The notes beneath the pieces were generated by a model, which worked only from the letters and a program-made list of their open reading frames with translations, was not told the origin of the DNA and searched no databases. DNA of 64,000 nt from Poriferisodalis sp963663635 (GTDB lineage Bacteria > Actinomycetota > Acidimicrobiia > Acidimicrobiales > Poriferisodalaceae), in contig CAXXMY010000003.1 in assembly GCA_963663635.2 (NCBI GenBank), positions 62,001 through 126,000 of the forward strand. Reading direction: 5' to 3'. A program made the translations under genes and the position numbers. Shown here piece after piece: positions 59,207 through 64,000 of this stretch (positions are counted from its first letter, which is position 1; every line of letters begins with the position of its first letter).

Positions 59207-60346
59207 TCAGGATTCTCGATAGGGCGAGCCGAGGCGATCCAGCCAACGCAACGGCGCAACGGCGTCGATGGCTGCGCTGAACGACCAGCGCTCGCTAGCC
59301 GCATTGAGGGCGACGAGCACTCCCAGCAACACCCACTCCACCGTGCCGGACGACATCGCCACAGTTGCGAGGCCCAGCACTGCCCCGGTGGCGTTCACGC
59401 CGGTATCTCCCTGCATGTGCCGCTCGTGCATCTCGCTGCGCAGCAGCCCCACCGATGCGCCGACGACACCGGCCGCCCACAACGCTGGGGTCTGCCACGC
59501 CAGCCGCGCCGAAACGACGCTCGCATAATGAAATCCTTGCGGCCAAACCGGGTACGCCAGTGCGACAGGCACCAGTCCGCAGAGCCACCACGCCAGCGCA
59601 GTCTTCGTGGCCCGGCCCGGCGCTCGGTCCAACAGGTTCAGCACGTTGGCACTGAGTGCCACGATCAGCGCTCCGCGCAGCAGCGGCACCACGGCCCAGC
59701 GATCATGAGAACCCATGAGGACAGATTCCAGCGACCGCATGACGGCGAATCCGTCCCTCCATCCGTCGCTGTGCCAGAGGCTGCCGACGTTGCCGAAGAG
59801 GGCGATTTGTGTGCACGCCAGCGCTGCTGCGGCGCCGCCGAGCGCCTTTTGCGCTCCCGTCGTGAGCCGACGCTGCGGCCAGCTGCGGCCGAAATGCGCG
59901 ACAAATCCGCCAGCTTCGATGTCGCCGCGAGTGTCGTCTCGAAGTCCCAGCAAACCGAACGCCAGCAGGGCCAGCACTGTCGCCACTGCGCCGGTCGCAG
60001 TAGCCATGGCGGGGCTTCGGAACGCGTCGACCTGCATCAGGCCCAGCGAAGCTGAACCCTCGATCTCCGCGATGCGCTCTAGATCAATCAGCGGAGACGA
60101 GTAGGCGAACCAGCCCGAGCCATTGCGTGCCATGAACGCAACGGCAGTCGCGCCGACAGCCCCCACGGCAACGACGAGCAGGCCCGAGATCGCCACGATC
60201 TGCTCGCCGCGGTAGTTGGCTCGCGTCCAGCGGCCCCGCTGCATCTTCGAACCTGTCAAGCGCCACAGCACCGCTGCTGCGAGCGCCCCCGCGACGGCGA
60301 CCAGCGCCAGCGCAGCGCCCGTGCGGAGTGCGCTGTCAGCTGTCAC
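59207..60346 (-). CDS. MraY/WecA-like phosphoglycosyl transferase-type membrane protein
   Basis: A 379-residue protein with about ten hydrophobic helices. It keeps hallmarks of the polyprenyl-phosphate sugar-1-phosphate transferase family: an acidic pair in LLGLRDDTRGD, an asparagine-rich loop in LSANVLNLLDRAPGR, and GDTGVNATGAVLG where MraY has GDVGS. The substrate is unknown; it could act in cell-envelope glycan synthesis with the adjacent glycosyltransferase and SteA/SteB. GTG 60346 overlaps the GT2 gene end by 11 bp. Confidence 0.72.
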   Translation of the reverse strand: MTADSALRTGAALALVAVAGALAAAVLWRLTGSKMQRGRWTRANYRGEQIVAISGLLVVAVGAVGATAVAFMARNGSGWFAYSSPLIDLERIAEIEGSASLGLMQVDAFRSPAMATATGAVATVLALLAFGLLGLRDDTRGDIEAGGFVAHFGRSWPQRRLTTGAQKALGGAAAALACTQIALFGNVGSLWHSDGWRDGFAVMRSLESVLMGSHDRWAVVPLLRGALIVALSANVLNLLDRAPGRATKTALAWWLCGLVPVALAYPVWPQGFHYASVVSARLAWQTPALWAAGVVGASVGLLRSEMHERHMQGDTGVNATGAVLGLATVAMSSGTVEWVLLGVLVALNAASERWSFSAAIDAVAPLRWLDRLGSPYRES

Positions 60347-61199
60347 GCGACCTCGGGCGGCGCCGTCGACGTCGCGCCGCAGCCAGCGGTGCCCGGCCGA
60401 GCTTGCGCAGGGAGCTTCGCTGCGCATCCAGGCGCAATGCACGTTTGACGTCGATTCGGATCGGTCGTCGCGCAATCGCGGCTGCAACGAGGTGAAACAG
60501 CAGCCTGCGTCCGCCGATGCGGGCGGACGCGGCACGCAGCACCTCGCGGCCGATCCGAGCCCGGTGCGCGAACCCGCCGAGGTCGCGTCCTGTCGGGCGA
60601 TGCGCGAAAGGAATCTCGACTTCGGCGATCACCGCTCCCCGAATCGTTGCATCGAGCGTCAGGCCGATCTCAAGCCCAAAGCCATCAGCGAGCTCGAGTG
60701 AGCGGAGCAGCGCCCCACGCACGGCCCGCTGTCCCGACAGCGGTTCTGCAAACTCCGTGCCCGTCTCGGCTCGCAAGACGTGAGCTGCCAGGCGCTTGAC
60801 GAGCCCGAAGCCGCCGCAACGCCGGCTCGCACCAGCTTCGTCGTGGTCGTGTGGGCCGAATACAGCGACCGTCATGTCAGCCTGCGAGGCCGCCACCGGT
60901 CCGAGCAACATCCCGGCATGTGCCGCTGTGGGGCCGAGATCGGCATCGATGAGCAAGTAGATCTCGGGTGCTCCCGAGGCCGCTACCGCGGCTGCCACAG
61001 CGCCGCCCTTTCCGCGATTGCGAGCCAATTCGATCACCCTGGCTCCGGCGTTCGATGCCACTGCCGCCGTGCGATCTCGGGAGCCGTCGTCGACCACAAT
61101 CACGTCGAGCACATCAGGCACCGAGCGAAGTGCGGTCACGGTGGCCCCCACCGTGTCCGCGCGGTTGTACGCCGGCACGATGGCCACGACGTGGGTCAC
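60336..61199 (-). CDS. family 2 glycosyltransferase
   Basis: A 287-residue GT-A fold enzyme. VVAIVPAYNRADTVGATV begins it; the nucleotide-sugar motifs are VIVVDDGSRDRT and LLIDADLGPT. A helix-rich, arginine-rich C-terminus could bind the membrane. The donor and acceptor are unknown. GTG 61199 overlaps the SteB stop (GTGA, 61196-61199). It lies in the steA-steB-GT2-MraY-like run, so an envelope or division role is likely. Confidence 0.85.
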   Translation of the reverse strand: MTHVVAIVPAYNRADTVGATVTALRSVPDVLDVIVVDDGSRDRTAAVASNAGARVIELARNRGKGGAVAAAVAASGAPEIYLLIDADLGPTAAHAGMLLGPVAASQADMTVAVFGPHDHDEAGASRRCGGFGLVKRLAAHVLRAETGTEFAEPLSGQRAVRGALLRSLELADGFGLEIGLTLDATIRGAVIAEVEIPFAHRPTGRDLGGFAHRARIGREVLRAASARIGGRRLLFHLVAAAIARRPIRIDVKRALRLDAQRSSLRKLGRAPLAAARRRRRRPRSRDS

Positions 61200-62248
61200 G
61201 GAGTCCCCAAACCATGTGAGAGGTCGGTCCACGAGTAGTGGCCGACCTGAGGCAGTTTCTCGAGCGCCACCAGCAGAGCCAAGTCGCCCGAGAATGTGTC
61301 CACCCCATCGACGGTGGAGAACGCTGATCTCAGCACTGCATCGCTTTGCACCCCGGCGAGCACCGATCCGTAGCCCGCTCCCGCAGCGGCGTCATCGGTG
61401 GCGAGCGCCGGGACCTCCACGATCACACCCGTGCCTTCGTGACCCTGCGCTGCGATGACATCGAGCAAGTCGAAGACGAATTCGGTGTTCAGGCCAGCGG
61501 AGGCCGCATCAGTCACCACGACGAGCCGCAGCGTCTCGCCGCCGAGCCGATGCAGTGCAATCGCACGAGTGCCGTCATGGGTGACGAGTCCGAGGTCCCG
61601 CAGCACAGTGAGTGCTGTGCGAGTTGTAGGCACCGCCGCGAATCCAGGGCTGAATCCGTCCAGCGCCGCGGCGTCCGGCACAGCCTCAACATCGGGCCCC
61701 ACACCTGTGGATGATCCCGCTTCGTCGGGGCGGTAGAGCGCCTGGGGCACCAAGAAGCGAAGTGCGCGCCGAATGGCATCGCGACTGTCGCCGGCCAGCG
61801 AGAATGCATCGGCAATCTGCCGACGTACCGCGGCGGCGTCGAGCCTGAGGTCGTCGCTCAGCCACAGCACCCCGCCTAGCTCGGCGTCGGTGGCAATCAG
61901 TCGGGCGCGAATCGCCGCCACCGCCTCGGCATCGGTGCCTTCAGGCGCGACAACCAGCGCTGTTGTCCCGCTCAACCGCCCCTGCGGAAGGTAGGGACTC
62001 ACCAGTGTCTCCACCTCGACGCGTTCGGCGCGCGCAGCGTCGATGCCGGCGAGCGCTTCGTCTCGTGCCTCGACGGCTTCAGTTCTTTCGGCAATTGCCG
62101 CGAGCGTGTCCTCTTCGAGCTGGTCGACCTGAAATTCGAGGTTGCTGACCAGCACCGAATCCACGAACGTCGAACCCAGGGCCAAGCCGATCGCGAGCGC
62201 CAGGAACACCGCCACGATCGAGACGATGTGGTATCGCAGATTGATCAC
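61196..62248 (-). CDS. steB: SteB / copper-transporter-like (DUF3186) envelope protein
   Basis: A 350-residue protein with one N-terminal membrane helix (YHIVSIVAVFLALAIGLALGSTFV), a coiled coil (LEFQVDQLEEDTLAAIAERTEAVEARDEAL) and an extracytoplasmic alpha/beta domain. It matches the MctB/SteB family encoded beside SteA; in corynebacteria SteB works with SteA in cytokinesis, whereas Rv1698 (MctB) was linked to copper. GTG 62248 follows the steA TGA by 1 nt. Confidence 0.85.
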   Translation of the reverse strand: MINLRYHIVSIVAVFLALAIGLALGSTFVDSVLVSNLEFQVDQLEEDTLAAIAERTEAVEARDEALAGIDAARAERVEVETLVSPYLPQGRLSGTTALVVAPEGTDAEAVAAIRARLIATDAELGGVLWLSDDLRLDAAAVRRQIADAFSLAGDSRDAIRRALRFLVPQALYRPDEAGSSTGVGPDVEAVPDAAALDGFSPGFAAVPTTRTALTVLRDLGLVTHDGTRAIALHRLGGETLRLVVVTDAASAGLNTEFVFDLLDVIAAQGHEGTGVIVEVPALATDDAAAGAGYGSVLAGVQSDAVLRSAFSTVDGVDTFSGDLALLVALEKLPQVGHYSWTDLSHGLGTP

Positions 62249-62249
62249 C

Positions 62250-63416
62250 TCAAAGGCCCATGTTGATCCACAGCGTGCGCAGCAGCAGCCGGCCGGGCTC
62301 GGTCACTGCGGCAATCACGCCGATGGTGACCAGCGCCGACACGATGAGCAACGCCATGTCGCGCTTGCGGATCTGCGTCCGGTACAGGCGGCTCACGCCC
62401 TTCGCGTCGACGAGAGCGGACGACACCTGCATGCGAGTGAGGAACGTGGACGCCATGCCGCGACGGCCCTTGTCGAAGAAGTCCACCATCGACGTGTGCG
62501 ACCCGACCTCCACGATCTGCTCGGCTCGCTGTTCGAACGCCAGGCGAAGCGCCAAGTCCTCGCTGGTGCCCGGCGCCGCGATCACGTCGTAGTCGAGACC
62601 AGCATCGGTGAGGCGCTTTGCCCCCGGGGCATCGCCGTCGGCGTACGCGTGCACGATCAGCTGTGCGCCGCAGGCGAGCGCCCGCGGCGACACCGAGTCG
62701 AAGTCGCCGATGATCATGTGCGGCGTCATGCCAGCTTCGAGCAGCGCGTCAGCGCCGCCGTCCACGCCGATGCGGATCGGCCGCATATCCGACATGTAGC
62801 CCGAGCGGCGCAGGGCTGCGAGGTCCTCGCGGTAATCGATGCCGCGCACCACCACGAGGACATGTCGTCGGCGCATCTCATGGCGCAGCGGCGGAATCTT
62901 CAGCTCTTCAGTGAGGATCAACGGTTCGGTGGCCAAGTACTCGAGCGTGTTGCGAGCAAAGCTGCCGAGTTCGCCGCGCACCGCGACGCGCGCCGCTTCG
63001 AGAACTTGCTCGAAGTGCTGCGCATCGCGCCGGTAGCCGGTGGCCAGAAATTCGCCGTTCCGATGCACTTCGTCGCCGTCAATGGCGATCTCGTCACCTT
63101 CGCTCAACGCGTCGAACGCTTCTTGGCCGATGTCGTCCAATACCAGCATGCCTGCCTGCGCAAGCGTCAGCCCGCCAAGTGCGGGGTAGCGGCCGCTCAT
63201 CGTCGGCACTGCGTTGATGACTGCCGCGGCTCCGGCCGCAATCAGTCCGTCGGCCGCCACCCGGTCGAGGTCGGAGTGATCAACGACCGCAATCTCGCCG
63301 CTGTCGAGTCGACCGATGAGATTCTTGGTCCTTCGGTCCACGCGGCATCGCGCAGCCACCTCCGCCTGACCATTGCGTCGGCGGCGGCGCAGCATTCGCC
63401 GGTGGCGCGCTCTCAC
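62250..63416 (-). CDS. steA: SteA, cytokinetic-ring associated protein
   Basis: A 388-residue protein with a basic start, a thiamine-pyrophosphokinase-like fold (IGVDGGADALLEAGMTPHMIIGDFDSVSP) and a C-terminal hydrophobic helix (MALLIVSALVTIGVIAAVTEPG). This arrangement and the position between recN and steB identify SteA. GTG 63416 overlaps the recN stop (GTGA, 63413-63416). Confidence 0.9.
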   Translation of the reverse strand: MRARHRRMLRRRRRNGQAEVAARCRVDRRTKNLIGRLDSGEIAVVDHSDLDRVAADGLIAAGAAAVINAVPTMSGRYPALGGLTLAQAGMLVLDDIGQEAFDALSEGDEIAIDGDEVHRNGEFLATGYRRDAQHFEQVLEAARVAVRGELGSFARNTLEYLATEPLILTEELKIPPLRHEMRRRHVLVVVRGIDYREDLAALRRSGYMSDMRPIRIGVDGGADALLEAGMTPHMIIGDFDSVSPRALACGAQLIVHAYADGDAPGAKRLTDAGLDYDVIAAPGTSEDLALRLAFEQRAEQIVEVGSHTSMVDFFDKGRRGMASTFLTRMQVSSALVDAKGVSRLYRTQIRKRDMALLIVSALVTIGVIAAVTEPGRLLLRTLWINMGL

Positions 63417-64000
63417 GGCTCAGCGCCGGCCCGAGCGTGCCGGGGCGATGCCGTGCCAGCGCTCCCATTGGCCGTTCCGTTCGCGGGATCCAACCGGGGG
63501 CGGTGTGATGCCGCGCTCGCCAACAACTCGGTGGCGTGGTGGCGGCCGCTCGCCAAGTCGGGTTGCCCGGACAGCATGCGTGCGATTTCGCTGATGCGTT
63601 CGTCACCGGCGACCGCCACAACATCAGAGACGGCCGTGGCGCCGTCATCGGTCTTTCGTACCGCCACTTGGTGATGCGCAAATGCCGCAACCTGAGGAAG
63701 GTGGGTGACGACCAGCACTTGATGCGCCGGGGCAAGCGACGACAATGCTCGTCCCACGGCCAGCGCGGCCTCGCCGCCGACGCCTGCGTCAACCTCGTCG
63801 AACACCAGCGTCGGAGGTCCCGCAGTCAGCACGAGCCGCAATGCGAGCATCACGCGTGCCAGCTCGCCTCCCGAGGCCACTCTCGCAAGCGGGCCCGGCG
63901 CAGCACCTCGATTCGCGCTGAACCGAAACTCCACGTCGTCGCTGGGCGGGGGGCCCGACGCGTTCACGTCCAAGTTCCCATGCTCGAGCGCCAGCGAGCC
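63413..64000 (-). CDS. recN: DNA repair protein RecN, C-terminal part
   Basis: The frame is open at the window edge, so the N-terminal part is missing. The visible 195 codons give the second half of an SMC-like ATPase: the signature LARVASGGELARVMLALRLVL, Walker B TLVFDEVDAGVGGEAALAVGR and the switch HQVLVVTHLPQVAAFAHHQVAVRK. RecN acts in double-strand break repair and is often SOS-induced; its promoter is out of view. Confidence 0.93.
   Translation of the reverse strand, partial: GSLALEHGNLDVNASGPPPSDDVEFRFSANRGAAPGPLARVASGGELARVMLALRLVLTAGPPTLVFDEVDAGVGGEAALAVGRALSSLAPAHQVLVVTHLPQVAAFAHHQVAVRKTDDGATAVSDVVAVAGDERISEIARMLSGQPDLASGRHHATELLASAASHRPRLDPANGTANGSAGTASPRHARAGAEP

Overview
The window is high-GC DNA (about 65% by eye) from a chromosome of the phylum Actinomycetota. 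The class Acidimicrobiia is my best guess, but that is inference. Three conserved actinobacterial gene neighbourhoods support the phylum: pgsA-gcvH-garA-MerR(FtsR)-DUF151 nuclease; recN-steA-steB-pyrG-xerD-scpA-scpB-rluB-cmk-der; and the F420-type luciferase-like oxidoreductase. At least 18 host genes have a TANNNT-like -10 hexamer ending 6-8 nt before the chosen start codon, so many mRNAs are probably leaderless. Several starts were moved from the longest ORF on that basis.

Layout. 1-8.1 kb: the end of a cell-wall-binding-repeat protein, a class V aminotransferase, a catabolic run (enoyl-CoA hydratase, DUF1330, Rieske oxygenase) split by an IS1380-type element, a small unknown protein, a luciferase-like oxidoreductase and msrB. 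8.1-13.6 kb: the gcvH/garA/ftsR/DUF151/MerR cluster with a frameshifted capA, then pgsA. 13.6-15.25 kb: a second IS1380-type element, inserted 10 nt before the ATG of a HIT protein. 15.3-32.4 kb: HIT, SRAP (YedK) peptidase, a TPP enzyme, leuS, mutA-mutB, a membrane protein, meaB, nrdB and nrdA with a structured leader, an FAD reductase, DUF427 and tRNA-Pro(GGG). 32.4-45.6 kb: a small membrane protein, der, a DUF512 radical-SAM-like protein, an IS982-type element, ispH, plsC, an aroA-cmk fusion, tyrA and a 2-oxoacid:ferredoxin oxidoreductase.

45.7-49.8 kb: a two-gene plus-strand cassette, a PHP plus SMC-like ATPase (TrlF type) with an AlbA/Schlafen-HATPase protein. It sits inside a minus-strand housekeeping run and is the best candidate for a defence system here. 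49.9-64 kb: rluB, scpB, scpA, trpS, a third IS1380-type element abutting the xerD stop codon, xerD, pyrG, an amidohydrolase (8-oxoguanine deaminase type), a MraY/WecA-like membrane protein, a GT2 glycosyltransferase, steB, steA and the end of recN.

The four IS elements share three features that host genes mostly lack. Each has a Shine-Dalgarno ribosome site inside or next to a predicted leader hairpin. Each switches from G/T-rich to C/A-rich near its middle when read along the transposase. The three IS1380-type copies also end in a C-rich, G-poor tail. Their target duplications (ATAAG, CTTAG, CTAG) let the pre-insertion sequence be rebuilt base for base. Two frameshifts (capA and the second transposase) lie in short G/C runs and could be real or assembly errors.
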